Shown here: positions 21,466-33,615 of the stretch, piece after piece | How the letters are laid out: each line of letters opens with the position of its first letter | How positions within the stretch are numbered: position 1 is the first letter of the stretch | Origin: Pyrrhosoma nymphula | Lineage: Eukaryota; Arthropoda; Insecta; Odonata; Coenagrionidae | Direction: 5' to 3' | Assembly (NCBI GenBank): GCA_963573305.1 | Contig: OY754333.1 | Location: forward strand, 19,899,013-19,963,012 | Length of the DNA stretch: 64,000 nucleotides | Notes under the pieces: generated by a model | Seen by the model: the letters and a program-made list of their open reading frames with translations, nothing else | What the model was told of the DNA's origin: nothing | Databases searched by the model: none | Made by a program: the position numbers and the translations under genes

Positions 21466-22345
21466 AATTTTTTTTCAGAGTCGGATGGAAAACAAATAAA
21501 AGAAGACTTGGTTTTATTTATAACTACTTTGTTAGCTGAGCACCATGTTTCCATATTGGTGGCAGCATTTTGAGTAGTGACTGCAATGGTGCCATCATGT
21601 TTCAGATGATGGTTTGTGTCATCAGCATGCATAAAAATGTTTCCATTTATGTGTGAGGGAAGATCATTGATAAATAGCAAAAACGGCAGGGGCCCTAGGA
21701 TGGAGCCGTGAGAAACACCCCTTATTACCTCCTGGTGAGGTATGTTTAATATGTTATCAGTTATGACGGCTACCGCCTGGGTTCTTTTTGATAAGAAGGG
21801 TCTGATCAGATTGTTTGAAGTTCCTCTCAAACCATATACATATATGAATTTTCTTCAAGAATGTCTCATGGTCCACTGAATCAAAAGCCTTAGACAAATC
21901 ATAAAAAAATGACAATGTTATTGAATTTATGGTCGAGGCCGTCAAGAACTGAGTCAATAAATTTGTAATTTGCAAATTCTGCAGAGACACCACCTATGAA
22001 TCCAAACGGTGATTTAGACATGATATTGATTTTGAGCAAGAATGACATTATCCTCTTTGAAATTATAATTTCTAATATTAAAAAAAAACTATTTTTGATA
22101 TGGGTCCATTGATTGAAAATTCCTTTTTCGTGTAAAGGAGTAATAACTGCCATTTTTAATTTTTCAGGGAAAATGCCAGAGGAAAGAGAAGCATTGACCA
22201 AATCGCCAAAGCAATTTGGTCGTATTTAACATATGAAAATGAAAAGCTGCAGTGCTCTTTACTCGTTAAGGATATTTCTTTTGAACATTCGACTGGTCCA
22301 CACATCCAGCAATGCAAATCTAGCAGGGTAACGTCAAAACCCAAG
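21466..22345 (-). pseudogene. Jockey/CR1-like LINE reverse transcriptase fragment
   Basis: Minus-strand frames give LSSGIFPEKLKMAVITPLHE, an EKIISKR-like segment, FGFIGGVSAEFANY, FYDLSKAFDSVDHE (palm motif A region), SHGSILGPLPFLLFINDLP (motif B region) and MHADDTN (catalytic motif C, usually YADD). This is the classical order of a Jockey or CR1-clade polymerase. At least three frameshifts separate the blocks. Endonuclease and ORF1 are missing. The 3' end is cut at 21466, within NKTKSSFICFPSDSEKK. Confidence 0.85.
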
Positions 22346-22989
22346 TGACATCATGATTTTATCAACCATGGACGTTTCATTTTCTTGACTGGAATAATAA
22401 TTAATAATACACATTTGTCATGGGCTCCGTAATTTCAAAACGCAAGGCAGAATTTCATGTATATACAAGTTATACAGTGATAGGATGAAACCCGTTAACA
22501 TACACACCACCTTGCAACTGAATTGAAAATTACTTTCATTGGTGCCATTAATACAGCATTGGAAGAATGCCTAAACAAATTGAGTTTGACCACTTTTAAC
22601 AACTACCTGTAATTAATACTTCATGCGGCAGACAATGAACTTGGTCGGCAGAATTATATTCTCTTATCAGAGACATAAGTACTAATTGTCAGCATTAATT
22701 TAGAAACACTAAATAGGAAACTATTTCTATCTCTGTGTATGTACTGAATACACCATGCACACAGCTTGATCCCAGAAAATAGTGGTTAGCCTCAGCTAAT
22801 AACCATTCCTCAAAAATGAGACGCAGTAGACTTTTTCTCATCACCTCAATTTTGTGGACGGGAGATAATTAGAAAAAATGGATGCTACTAGTTCTTTATT
22901 ACTTAAATCTTCTCTTTACAGGTTAGATATTCATTTCATCTTGGTTCAAAATAAACATGCAAAACGAAGGCAGCCAATCGTTCCAAGGA
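22346..22989. other. no gene seen
   Basis: AT-rich. Could include more LINE sequence too decayed to read. Confidence 0.5.
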
Positions 22990-23265
22990 CTACCTAGCCG
23001 ACTGCCTCCTTAGGTCCTGCATCTCTTCCAGCACTGCCCGAGGCAGAGGATCTCGAAACGAGGACCGAACGACTCTGCCTCGCTCTTCTCCACTGAGTGT
23101 CCAACCGCATATGACTAAGGTAACCTCCGATGGCACTGGTGCACCGGAGCAGAAGAAGGTTGTGCCACCGAGACAGACTGCCACGTGTCCGCATGCAACT
23201 CACCGCCTTCCAGTCCTCTCCCTCTGGTATGATATCGGCGGTCCGACACAAATACGATAGCTGCA
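22990..23265. repeat. GC-richer repeat fragment, copy 1
   Basis: Stands out from its AT-rich surroundings. Contains CCGAGGCAGAGGATCTCG and later CAACCGCATATGACTAAGG and GGCACTGGTGCA, in the same order as at 24190-24350. Open on the minus strand but with no motif. Probably a repeat family fragment; type unknown. Confidence 0.4.
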
Positions 23266-24189
23266 AGACAGGAGAAGAAAAGGAAGTTAATGTAGTCAGT
23301 ATTTAAATGTTTCCTTTAGTATTTCCCCATTTCTGGCAGGTTCAATGTAAATGTTCAAGTTCTTTGCAGTTCTGCGAGTGTTTAAGAACATTAAATGCTA
23401 TTTCTGATAATTTTTCTTCGGAAAAGTGCCTCCTTATTCTTATTCATTTCCATTTATAAAATTTGCTTGGAAAACAAGAGGTGAAGAAATTGCTGAACTC
23501 TCGTAAAAGGAAATTTAGTGATGAATTAATATTGGAACAGTGGTCAGTGTTGGGGTTAAACATTGAAAGGAAGTGTATAATTTGTAAGCATTTTAATAAT
23601 GATACCCAAAAATTATCTCAAACATTCCACTCGTTTTGAGTAGTTAAAAACATTGATATTTTACTAATTTCATGAAGAAGAAAGAATAGGAGAAGAATGC
23701 CCATGAAGTAGTGTTCGACTATAAATTATGTTTACTCAAAAACATTTTATCAAAATGAAATATTAATATTTGATCAATTACATCTTCAACAATTTTCAAA
23801 TACTTCTCGAAAATATCACTTACATACATAATGAACCATCATATGTTGATAGTTCTTGATAAGAAACATTCATTTATGGATAAATCAACCTTCGGAAATA
23901 TTCGATAAGTGATTATGTTTAAGCCAAAAAATATTTCCACGGCAATAATGAAATTAACTGCAAATATGATTTTTTTTTAATAAAAAAAAACTTTGTACTC
24001 AAGCGGAGGACCTTGTTGAATTTTCCCTTCGGTGATAAGGTGATAAGTGTTCCAACAATGAACATCCTCCACGGATTGATATGTTAGATCGAAACTAATT
24101 ATCACGCATCTTAATTAAATAATGAATTTCTTCACAGGGGCATCAATTTTGCATTACTGAAGGTGTATTAACCGGATTATTAAATCGTA
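23266..24189. other. no gene seen
   Basis: AT-rich with runs of A and T; no recognised elements. Confidence 0.55.
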
Positions 24190-24350
24190 TGAAAAGATCC
24201 ACGCCGGTGACTGGAGGCTGACCGAAGCAGAGGACCTCGTCGACATTGTGGGAGGACTGAAGGACCCTTCCTCGCTACCCCCTCCAGTGGAGCATCCAAC
24301 CACATGTCATAGGCACACCCTATTGGCACTGGTGCAGTAGATGATTTGAG
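24190..24350. repeat. GC-richer repeat fragment, copy 2
   Basis: Shares with 22990-23265 the ordered words CCGAAGCAGAGGACCTCG, CATCCAACCACATGTCATAGG and GGCACTGGTGCA in direct orientation. More diverged and shorter. Confidence 0.4.
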
Positions 24351-25277
24351 ATGCCAGAAGTTGATGTCAACAGCTGTTCAAATTTTTGGTGGGGTGAGGA
24401 AATTATGAGTTCAATGAAGAATATGTTCTAAGTGGCTGGATTTTCAAATCAAAGAAAAAGTTATTCAGTATTCTTATATGTTTTTGTTTGACGCTTTAGT
24501 CAGTTGTGCCTCTGAAACTAAACATTATTGAAGAAATAATTACACACAATGAGACAACTCAATAACGGCTCAATCGACTTCGATGAAATATAATATCTTA
24601 GTGGTTTAAGCTTTGTAGCACTTCTTATGAAATTAGGTCTGATTTTGGGTAAAAAGTTTGTAAGGGGACTAGATTTGAACTAAAAAAATATCTCTGAAAG
24701 TACCTTCTGAAATTACCTCAATTCCATAGTATGGTTTTTGTTAGATAGGGCTAAATCAATGCACTTTGTGATTTTGATGTCCCTTCTAATAAAATTGTCC
24801 TCGAGCAAATATTAAGGAATAATATAACCTCATAAATTTTTTTTTTTATGTACTTAATGTACTGTTCATATTCGCAGTGCATTTTATAAAAAAAAAATTT
24901 TTCATTGTTTTATGGCATCTTTACAATTAAATATTGTATTACCCAATTTCAAAAGAAATTTGTTTGTGAAAGGAAATCATTCTATCTTCACTGATATGCC
25001 AAATGATTCAGACAATCGACAACCATTAGAAACATAATAACTCTATATGACATTCATATTTATTTTTGAACATTCATTAGAGATAATCACAGTTGATGGC
25101 TCACCACGGTCCATCTCCCACAACGTCCAATGGCCAAGTCCTATCTTTTATCGTTGTCATTGATGAATAATTAATGAGTAAAATATTGCAAAACAATGTT
25201 TAGAGGCTATTGCGATGATGTAAACAAAATTGCTAAACATGGAAGTGAAAACTGCTATGAAAAATAAGAAAAATAAT
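24351..25277. other. no gene seen
   Basis: AT-rich; an A/T-run pair near 24836 and 24889 is the only structure. Confidence 0.55.
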
Positions 25278-25345
25278 TTCCCCAGCAGGGAATCAAACAC
25301 CACACCTTCCGCTCCAATGGGCTAGTACGTACACAGAAAAGCAGA
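25278..25345 (-). repeat. tRNA-like SINE head
   Basis: On the minus strand TAGCCCATTGGAGCGGAAG resembles a pol III A box and GTGTTTGATTCCCTG a B box, at tRNA-like spacing. It does not fold as a functional tRNA by eye (no clear acceptor stem), so a SINE head or tRNA pseudogene is likelier. Confidence 0.45.
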
Positions 25346-27082
25346 CATTTTGAGCTAATATAAACTGAGTAAAGAGGCTGGAGAATTTTTCTTAAATATT
25401 AACAAGTCACCATGTTTCTTGTTCGTTGTTCATTCCAGTTTCTCTAAATTAAAAATGTTTAAGTTTACAAGGACATAGGAGTATTGTGATGCATGACAAT
25501 GGATGGAGGCGAGAACGAAAACAGGAATGGACGTTGGGTTGTATTTAAGGCATCGAATATAGGCATTTCATGAAATTCTAGCCTCGCGCGAGTCTCTCGC
25601 CCTGCTATCTCCGCCACCACTCCCGCTGCGGTCGCTTTGAAAACGCTATATGCTATTTTAAATAACCAAAAAATCTCTTTTTCTCGACAAAAATAGTCTT
25701 TTGCAAATACGTCTTTTACTACTTCTTACAGTTTGGTTGGTTCCTTTCTTAATTGTTGTATACTAAGCGGCTGTGAATTTTTAAAAATAAATTTCTAACT
25801 TAGGCTCTATGGGTCGTAGGGCACTTTTTGTTTTTGATATTTGTTTAAAAGCCAGCTTTTGATATTTTATTCAAGTTACAAACTCGAACAATGTATGATC
25901 TATGAAGAGGCTCCAAAAGTACATTTTAAAAAGTACCCTCTTCTTTGAAGCAAGAAATAATTTAATATTTAATTTTTTCATCGAGTTTTATTAACAAGTC
26001 AAAACCTAATCTTTAGAAGAGAATCAAATTTTATTTGTCCCGGAAAGTTTATGCACAAAAAAGTTTTGGCTTTCACCATTTAACGTCTTGGGATAAACAA
26101 TTTGATATATTTCAGCAACAAATCCACCGATTTACTCTTACTAGCCCTCTACCGCTTTGGAATTGGATAAGTTTCCTATTAAAATGACCAAAAGATTTTT
26201 TTTAATTGCTTTTGTGATCAATATTTAATCTTAAAAAATATCAGTTTTGTACGGTTTTTTGTTAAATTTGCAATAGCAAATTTTATCAAATTTCACTTAC
26301 ACGGGTAATATTAATGGTCTATAAATTACCTACAAGGATCCTATGCTATCAATTGTCTAAAAATCTAATATTGACTTTTAGATTTAGGAAATTGGTTTTG
26401 GCGAACCTTGGACGCACGTAGCTCAGGAAAGAGACAAAATTTCGAGTTGCAAATATACTGGGGGGATATAATACTCCTTTTATCCCCCCCTCCTACTGTG
26501 TAAAACAGATCCCATCCATTCCTCAATTAAATCCCTGAAATCTATTATTTTCTCTCTTTTTAGGGCTATTAGGACTAAATCGTGAGAAAGGCAATGAGAA
26601 ATTGTGTATTTGGTAACCATGGACCAAAAATGAAGAGTGGAAAAGAAAAAAAACGGCTGTTTTACTCTTGTTAAATAAAATTATTTATTAAGGATGGTCG
26701 ATAAATGTGCAAAACGGTGTCAAGTGTCACCTTCCTCCATTGATATTATGGTGTCAAGTCTATTGGATTATGGCTTGCAGATATGGGCACATGGAAAGCA
26801 GGAAGGAAGAAAATAAATCGTGCAAGTACCGCTCACCTCTAGAGGCATTTTTAAGCAGGCTGTTTCGAGAAGAGTAAGCTAAGACTCGAGACGCCATTTA
26901 CTTGTGAGGGACATACGAAAATGGAAATAAAAGGGAATGCCCCTCGAGGAGAGAAGACCTCGAAATATGAAACCTCAAGAAATAAATTTAATCCGCAAAT
27001 TTTCACATAACATACAAAGCACTGAAACTCTCATTTAATTCCCAGCGCATATAGAAATATTTTTTTTGCATTCTGACGATTC
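25346..27082. other. no gene supported
   Basis: 25580-25640 is locally CpG-rich (CTCGCGCGAGTCTCTCGCC). A hairpin lies near 26458-26490 (GGGGGGATA against TATCCCCCC). Otherwise AT-rich and featureless. Confidence 0.5.
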
Positions 27083-27290
27083 TGGTGGTGCGCATGCCCC
27101 TACGATCCCAAAAGGCCATTGTCCCGTCAGATTTCGCAGGAGCTGAACCACCAGAGCTTGTAACCCCCATGCCCTGGGCAGGTGAAATACAGATTCCAGG
27201 CAGGGCTCGAACCCGCCACCCTCTTATTATCAGGAGAGGATTTTACCCCGCCGCCACCAGGGCCGGCGTTAAATTAACGTATGTGATTAC
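27083..27290 (-). repeat. tRNA-derived SINE
   Basis: Minus strand: GGTGGCGGGTTCGAGCCCTG contains a near-perfect B box (GGTTCGAGCCC) about 35 bases after a GGCGGCGGGGTAAAATCC head, followed by a body ending in an A-rich stretch. GC content is well above the surroundings. No tRNA acceptor stem is evident. Confidence 0.6.
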
Positions 27291-28068
27291 GCTAAGGCTA
27301 CAGTAGTGAATTTTTGGGGAAACATTATTTATTAAAATGAAAACTCAATAATCATAAATTCTGCTTCTTGAGTAGTGAGTATTATTGAAAGGAAAAAGTT
27401 CTTTTTTGTAATTAACAAAGATTCTAGTTGTTTACTATAGCTGTGCGAGTTTGACGATACCATAGCATTATTGAAAAACGCACACGAAGTCAGAGTAAGG
27501 GCACTACGTTTACATAATTACAGAGAAAAAGTACTCTCGTTAATACCTCAATCGAGGCGCATATCTAAAATAGAAATGGACGAAAGTATATTTACCTTAC
27601 ATCGCACGACCAAAAGACAACCTTCCTCTTTTGCGCCTACCCCCAGTCTCTTGCCTTGTGCTGTGCAGTACTGCTCCAGTCACTTCCCCCTCTATATCTA
27701 CGATGAACGCACTGAAAAAAAATAAGTCGCCTTGTAAATGCACAGTGAACGTAATTGATACATTCGTAAGCTACATTCGGAACCGTGGAAAATCAGCAAT
27801 AATCAAGGATTCATCATAATTTATAATAATTAGGATTCATCTTAGCTAGTTTCCCCTCTCGTCACGTCTTTACATAGTGCAGTTTAATTCCGTGTATCAA
27901 CACTACGTTTTTCGAAAAAAAACATCTAGTAGCACTCAAGTCACAATAGGCTATAACTTATACGAGTTGAGTAACTAGAGCCAAGTATTTTAAGTATTTA
28001 ATGCTTTTCCTTGCAAGTTTGAAATAAAGATCCAGAAAATCTATCTTTACATACTGTAAATAATGTGA
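27291..28068. other. no gene supported
   Basis: Short open frames (27471-27819) have no motif. AT-rich. Confidence 0.5.
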
Positions 28069-28293
28069 TTGAAATTTCTTTCACCCAAGTTACTGAAGCG
28101 GGCATCGAAGATCATGTTCAGACAGCGCCTTCCTTTCTGTTCGTTCTTAGCCTTCGGAGTTTCCATCATCCTCATGATCGTTGAAACGGTGGGAGACTGC
28201 CTCCGAGTTCATACCATGGATTCACAGCGGGTTTTGCTCTCGCGTCTCCTCTCGTCCATCCTGGAAAGACAAACGGTACCCAACATGATATAA
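28069..28293 (+). other. open segment with membrane-anchor-like sequence, copy 1
   Basis: The open frame contains a hydrophobic segment LPFCSFLAFGVSIILMIVET preceded by basic residues (KLLKRASKIMFRQR), then GDCLR. A related stretch at about 38990-39095 reads FLLVLTGAIILI then GDCLR in the same arrangement, so the segment belongs to a duplicated family. It may be an exon encoding a signal anchor. The donor after it (ACGGTACCC) is weak, and no family was recognised. Confidence 0.3.
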
Positions 28294-28469
28294 ATAACTT
28301 TCATCTATATACGTGATATACCCATATCTATGAGGCGTAATCCTTTTGTCACATTACAACAACGGAGAAATTTCTTCATTTCACACTTGACCATGTCACA
28401 GCATTCATTACCTGTGAAACTGACGCTATTCATTTTATCTCGTATTACCTGTTAAGATTCATCTATATC

Positions 28470-28620
28470 TACAAAACACCCTGCAAGCCACCTCATGGGT
28501 GTGTGGCAGGGGGTGAGTAGTCACCAACATAAGTTACTGTAACTATGACTAATCATGGATTAGCATAAATCGCTAGGGCTTGTCACTAGTAAAGGTCTCA
28601 ACTTGTAATACCATGTCCAG
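28470..28620 (+). repeat. dispersed repeat, copy 1 (CTACAAAACACCCTGCAAG family)
   Basis: Shares CTACAAAACACCCTGCAAGC, GTGTGTGGCAGGGGGTGAGT and GCATAAATCGCTAG with 37800-37980 in the same order and strand. I know similar sequence (TACACCCTGCAAGCCACCT, GTGTGTGGCGGAGGG) as a common arthropod LINE fragment, but the exact family is not certain. Confidence 0.6.
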
Positions 28621-28744
28621 GATTTAACAAATCACCTTTCCTCATGGGAATTTAATTTTATCTCCTATGCATTTCACCTAACATATCAGCGTCAGAGGAT
28701 TTCAACTGTTCCCATCATTTCACACCACCAAGAGCAACATCCAG

Positions 28745-28985
28745 CTAGAAAATTGTATGCTATTTATTGTTGTAATAGCAGAAGAAATTTCACGTACACC
28801 CTGGCGCATCCAACACCATTATTGACACAGAACTCCATCACATAGAAGATAAAACATTCCTAAATTTGTGGCAAGAATTTGGGCTGGATTACAGCCATAT
28901 CTCCCCCATAAATGTTACCATGGATGTGACGAGCATAAATGGTTGCACCATCTGGGCCCTTTAAGAAGTTCTCACCCACAAAATA
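28745..28985 (-). other. possible 3' coding end with polyadenylation signal
   Basis: Minus strand: an open frame reads GENFLKGPDGATIYARHI and continues HGNIYGGDMAVIQPKFLPQI to a stop near 28861. It is followed about 90 bases later by AATAAA (about 28769-28764). Composition looks protein-like, but the plus strand is also open over 150 bases, and no family was recognised. It could be a host terminal exon, a retrocopied 3' end or the end of an unknown element. Confidence 0.3.
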
Positions 28986-29364
28986 AAGGAAATAATTAAA
29001 ACTTAGTAATATCCGAGATGTGGTTTTTTATGCAGCTAATTTTAAATAGTTAACAGATATCCAACTTTTATTTCAAATGACACCTTAAGAGTACTCTGCG
29101 GGCGAAGCAAGTACTTTTCATATCTCCATTTATTCTGTAACCTTAAAATACATACTAAGAGCACTCGCTACATACACTAGGGGGTTAGTGTCCTCGTATA
29201 GACTGGTGTAGCGCGAGAGTTGAACCGTCCCTTGTGGAGCTGGGACATAATATGGTTTTCTCACTTATTAAGGTGCCGTGTTAAGACGATCCATGTGAGC
29301 ACATATCAGCACTTCTCAGCATCCATAGAAACTAATACATTGCTTCCAATCATAGCGTTTACAA
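28986..29364. other. no gene seen
   Basis: AT-rich; nothing recognised. Confidence 0.5.
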
Positions 29365-29600
29365 ATGATGTGGTACGTAGTCTCGCTCACGGGAGCGAAG
29401 TCATTCACCGAAGACAGTAAAATTCGTCATGAAAAATCGCTTGACTTTACCAGGATTCGAACTCTTGATCTCTCAATCGCCGGTCAGGTGTGTCAGCCAG
29501 TCGCATCACCAAGGTGCATCTTCATGCAAGGTGAACTTCAGCGGGGGTTTATGCGAACAAGATGTTCTAGTCCCCAGTCTACATTGTAGCACAGGAGACG
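29365..29600 (-). repeat. tRNA-derived SINE, family B copy 1
   Basis: Read on the minus strand: an A-box-like TGCGACTGGCTGACACACC, then GATCAAGAGTTCGAATCCTG as B box. The body contains CGAATTTTACTGTCTTCGG. The same element is at 30049-30260 in the same orientation. Confidence 0.65.
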
Positions 29601-29658
29601 TGGTCGCGCATGATATGCCACAGTCGCGGAGAATAAACCCAACATCGTCACTTTGGAA

Positions 29659-30005
29659 CAGGGGTCCTCAAAGTGGTCGATCTGTGATGGAGATTGAGAG
29701 AAGTGATGGAGAAATATTTATAGACTCCAAGGGGTCGATATAGAGTTCTCCAGGGGTCGATTGATACAAGAGGGTTGAAAGGGGGTCGAATAATGCCGGG
29801 TCGGTGTAATGTTTTTGGGTGGCTTTTATAAGATATAGGAACTATACATTCTTTCGTTGGGCAGTTATGCGTGTTTCCCTATTGTTTAACATCAGAAATG
29901 TAAAAAATTATTTAATACTTTTGTTAAATACTTCTCCTGGGGATCGATAAGATGGCAAACATTCTATGAAGGGGTCAACGGGATAAAAGGTGTAAAAGGC
30001 CCTTG
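29659..30005. mobile_element. hAT-like non-autonomous element
   Basis: Begins CAGGGGTCCTCAAAGTGG, a typical hAT end, and finishes AAAAGGCCCTTG, its approximate inverted partner. Flanking 8-mers CTTTGGAA and CTTAAAAA agree at 5 of 8 positions, as expected of an old 8-bp target duplication. The interior has repeated GGGGTCGAT words and no transposase. It sits between the two SINE family B copies. Confidence 0.55.
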
Positions 30006-30048
30006 CTTAAAAATGAGTAACTGACAAATTGCCAGTCATTGCGTTTAC

Positions 30049-30260
30049 AAATCGTGTGGTACGCAGTCACGCGCATGGTTACGAAGTTATTCACCGAAGA
30101 CAGTGAAATTTGCCATGAAAAAATCATTAGACTTGACCGAGATTCGAACCCGGATCTCCCAATTGCCTGTCAAGTGTGTTAGCCAGTCACACCACGAAGC
30201 CATCTCATTTCTAGGCGAACTTCATCGGGGTGTATAACTTCGGTGTATGATTTCGAGTGC
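30049..30260 (-). repeat. tRNA-derived SINE, family B copy 2
   Basis: Minus strand: GTGTGACTGGCTAACACACT as A-box region and GATCCGGGTTCGAATCTCGG as B box, better preserved than copy 1. The body CAAATTTCACTGTCTTCGG and the preceding tail match copy 1 along about 210 bp. Confidence 0.7.
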
Positions 30261-31029
30261 ACAAATTAACACGTCAAAGAATCTTAACAAAAGCTGTTTT
30301 AAAATTTTAACAGAGCGATCTGTAAACTCATTTTCAAGTGAATTTCTAATAAGTGCTTTTGTAAATCCAGACATTAATATTTTAACAGATGCCATGATTC
30401 CAAGATTAATAATGAGTTAAGTGATTATATCACGTAAGAGATTAAGTTCAAAGAATTTCTACTTCATGCAATCCTCTTTCTAATTCATAATATTGCACTG
30501 TCCGCGGCTTTCGCATAAACTTGAGTGAATTCACATGAAACCTTTGTACGCAGGGTCATTTGCACCGTAAAATTCACACTGCAAAAACACTTGATAGGGT
30601 ATTCATGTCGAAATACGTAAAATTAATCAAAAACTAATGAAAATTCACGGATTATATCCTATTTCACGGACATTGCATCACTTTCTGATGTATTTTGGGG
30701 TAAAATATTGCCAACGTAGAATTTTTTATGTGAATTCTGTTAAACACTTCATTGACTTGCGAAATAACCTGTATGAGATTATTCATGAACAATAAAGACG
30801 TATGAGTTAGGAAACCGCACCATTAAGTTCCCTTGAATATGACATAAATCATGTAATTATTGCACCAAGACGATAACCCGTTTATATAGATCACTGTTGT
30901 CTCCCGACAAATTGATTTGATGATGTGGTTCAGGACTATTTTCCTTAAATTTTTGATCACCTCGCAGTTCAAAAATTCTAAACCTTCCCTGAGAAGTGAT
31001 TACCTACTGTCTAATATAACTTAATTTTG
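30261..31029. other. no gene; weak similarity to 37495-37680 in part
   Basis: 30630-30790 shares order and words with 37495-37680 (AAAAACTAATGAAAA against AAAAACTGATGAAAA, then GCATCAC, GGGTAAA and ATGAGATTATT), suggesting the direct repeat that starts at 31030 once extended upstream. Otherwise AT-rich. Confidence 0.4.
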
Positions 31030-31625
31030 AAAACTATATTGACAACGTCCAACGACGGAAAAACTCTCTAAGGCAACAACTTCTCCTGAATCAAATATAA
31101 AATCCTTCATACCGAAAGGAGAAAGGTAGAAATGATATGCACTTTAAGTTGAACAACATCCGTCAAATGTCAGCCGTCGTAGCTCGAGAAATTGCTCCAC
31201 CAAAAATACGAACACTTGATCCACGATTCCCGCTACCCGTGGTTCCCGTGCCCTCGCGACTGGACCGATGGTTGAATGCTCCATTCCAATACGCCCGTTT
31301 TCCCTGTTGGTGCTTGGCTCCCGAGTTCCGAAGAACTGATCAGCGAAGGTGTGTGGTGATGTATTCATGCTTAGTGCCGTGCGTGCCTCCCCTCCGCCCT
31401 CCCTTCTAACTTCCCCCGTCCTTAAAAACATCGCCCACCCGCCAACGCAGCGGTTACCTTAGTGAAAGCACCCACTCCTACATGGCGAGACGAAACCTAG
31501 CGAAACCTTAGGTTTTTAATTATGGTGATCATCGGTAATGCAAGTTAAATGGAGTAATAAAGAAAAAAGATTGCACTTGCCCTTCATAAATAAAGCAAGT
31601 ATTTGGCTGTTGCCTTTGATTCTGG
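31030..31625 (+). repeat. diverged direct repeat, copy 1
   Basis: Matches 38385-39000 in the same orientation with many substitutions. Shared words include CCAACGACGGAAAAACTCTC, GATGGTTGAATG, CATTCCAAT, TCAGCGAAGGTGTG and ATCGCCCACCC. Both strands have open frames here, but neither frame is conserved between copies, so this is better read as repeat or regulatory sequence than as a gene. The GC-rich middle stands out from its flanks. Confidence 0.65.
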
Positions 31626-33528
31626 ATGGCACATGTTGCATTATTTAGGAAATTTGTAAAGGAGATTATTTAACTTAAAATTACTTTGAATACCTTTGCT
31701 GCCGAATCAAGTAGAAATATTTATCTTAAAAATGCATGGTTGCATTTGGATGTTGCAACAGACGCAGTAGCACAACCAAGCGACAGATTCAAGTAAAAGA
31801 GCAGACAAATTTACCTGTGACAAATTGAAAAATTTTAAAACCAAATTATACGATCACCTTGTAGAATCTAAGCCATCGTATAATTTAGTTATACGAGCAT
31901 GAAAGGCCTATGCGGCTTTTATTCACAGAGATTCAAAGATAGAGCAAGGTAACAGCAAGAATGCCGATAAAGGATTTTTTTGTCTTTGGAAAACTAGTTC
32001 AGATAAAATCTAGAGGAAAAAAACTAGCATGACATTGCATTCTGTCGTCTAGGCATCTGCATACGGCCATACGGTCTGTAATTAGTTTAGATACCAAGGA
32101 GCACATTCAGGATCCTCGAATAATAATTTTTATGTGCTCTGGAAAATTCAAGTAATGCCCGTAAGATATTCAACTTCATGCTACATCTTACAATGCGTCA
32201 AAAATAAACAAATTAATCATTCACGGAGTATCAAGTACTTTTAAAGATTTTTTTAATTTCTCGCAGTGTTCTTCATTCGGCAGAGCACACTAAGCATTCT
32301 GATATTTATAAATTTTGAAAACTGGTATTGGGCTTGTGTATCAGCACCCGACTTTGCATACCCTTGGAGGTACTGGAGGAAATTTTAAATAGTACTATCA
32401 AATTCGGTGCGAAATGATTGCCACTGGCTTATAACTCTATATTTACTGGTTTCTCTTGGATTAACGATAAAAAATAAAAGCCAGAAAGGTCGGAGTTTGA
32501 ATATGATCGTGAAGCTAGTGTATATTAGAGAGATTTCCTGAAATGGTACAGGGAATACTATAAGATCATTATGATGACACGTTTATCTCTTGATATGAAG
32601 GAATATTACTAAGAGATTTATAGTTTAATTTCTTAACTATGTGACCCTCCGGATCCTGTCCGCTACAATCATATGTGATGACGAGAAATTTATCGAGATA
32701 TGTACCCACGTTTTGTGAATTTTTCCGAAAATATTTGAGCATGTTTCGCAGATATACGGTGTTTAATTTAAATTTAAATAGGACGTACACCTAATGAATT
32801 TATATCCTGCAACTCTTTTCCGGCTCGAGGGGCCAAACAAGTATTGATTCGAGAGGTTTCGTCCAGGAAAAACACCACACCGCATTCCTTACGTATGACA
32901 GGCTTTGTAGTTACGAGTTCACCTCGATTAAATTTTTATTTTTTAAAAAGTCCTACATAGAAATAAACTGCATATTCAGTTGCACTGCTACTGCAGCATT
33001 GTACCCGGCAATCAGTTTTAAATTATTTGGGGAAGTATTAATTCTGTCGGTGACACAACACGAGCGAGTATCCATCATTGATTGATTAAGGACATTCTGT
33101 ATAATACTGGTGCCGAGGGACATGCTAAAATGCATTTTAATATTGACATGACAAGAATTTGAGTACATTAATGGCATAAAAAGGTTAGATACACCGGTTA
33201 GATATAGAGAAAATGTGCTATGATTAGCTTAGTGCAATCATTAAAATCCGAGAACTGAGAAAGGACGCAATTATTTTAAATTTTCACTGCAGTTTAGGCA
33301 TGTTCACGTATGAGTCCTTTCATGAATGAGAAATCCGTGAAAAAACGCGTCTTGCTAGATAAGGAGAAGGCATGCCAATCATGAAAGAATTTTACCAAGT
33401 GGAAATAGGATATGAAAAAATGAAATGACTTATTAGTACGATTATTGAATAAAGAGTATTGTAAAAGTAAGAAAGAAAGATTGCTCGAGTTTCCTGCTGC
33501 TACCCTATGAGGTACCGAGCCAGCTCAC
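31626..33528. other. no gene seen
   Basis: AT-rich, only short random frames (for example on the minus strand at 32569-32790 and 32953-33177) with no motif. Confidence 0.5.
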
Positions 33529-33615
33529 TGGAACCCACTTCCGGCATTCGTCGAAGAGGAGACGAAGGCCGATGGCCGGTCCATCACGCCGCTCATGCAG
33601 GTCTCCAACAGATCC
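33529..33615 (-). other. exon-like segment, candidate minus-strand unit
   Basis: Minus strand: a pyrimidine-rich acceptor (GTCTCTCTATCTGCAG) is followed by 87 nt ending at a donor-like GTGAGC (33528-33523). Two frames are open: one begins DLLETCMSGVMDRPSAFVSS, the other GSVGDLHERRDGPAIG. The GC-rich codon use differs from surroundings. Which frame is right depends on an upstream exon that is not resolved. No family recognised. Confidence 0.25.

Noticed and set aside
25278..30260. Several B-box sequences as possible tRNA genes
   Set aside because: None has a recognisable acceptor stem plus anticodon arm; they continue into SINE bodies.
31137..31431. Overlapping open frames on both strands
   Set aside because: Neither frame is kept in the diverged repeat at 38385-38989, so they are not coding.
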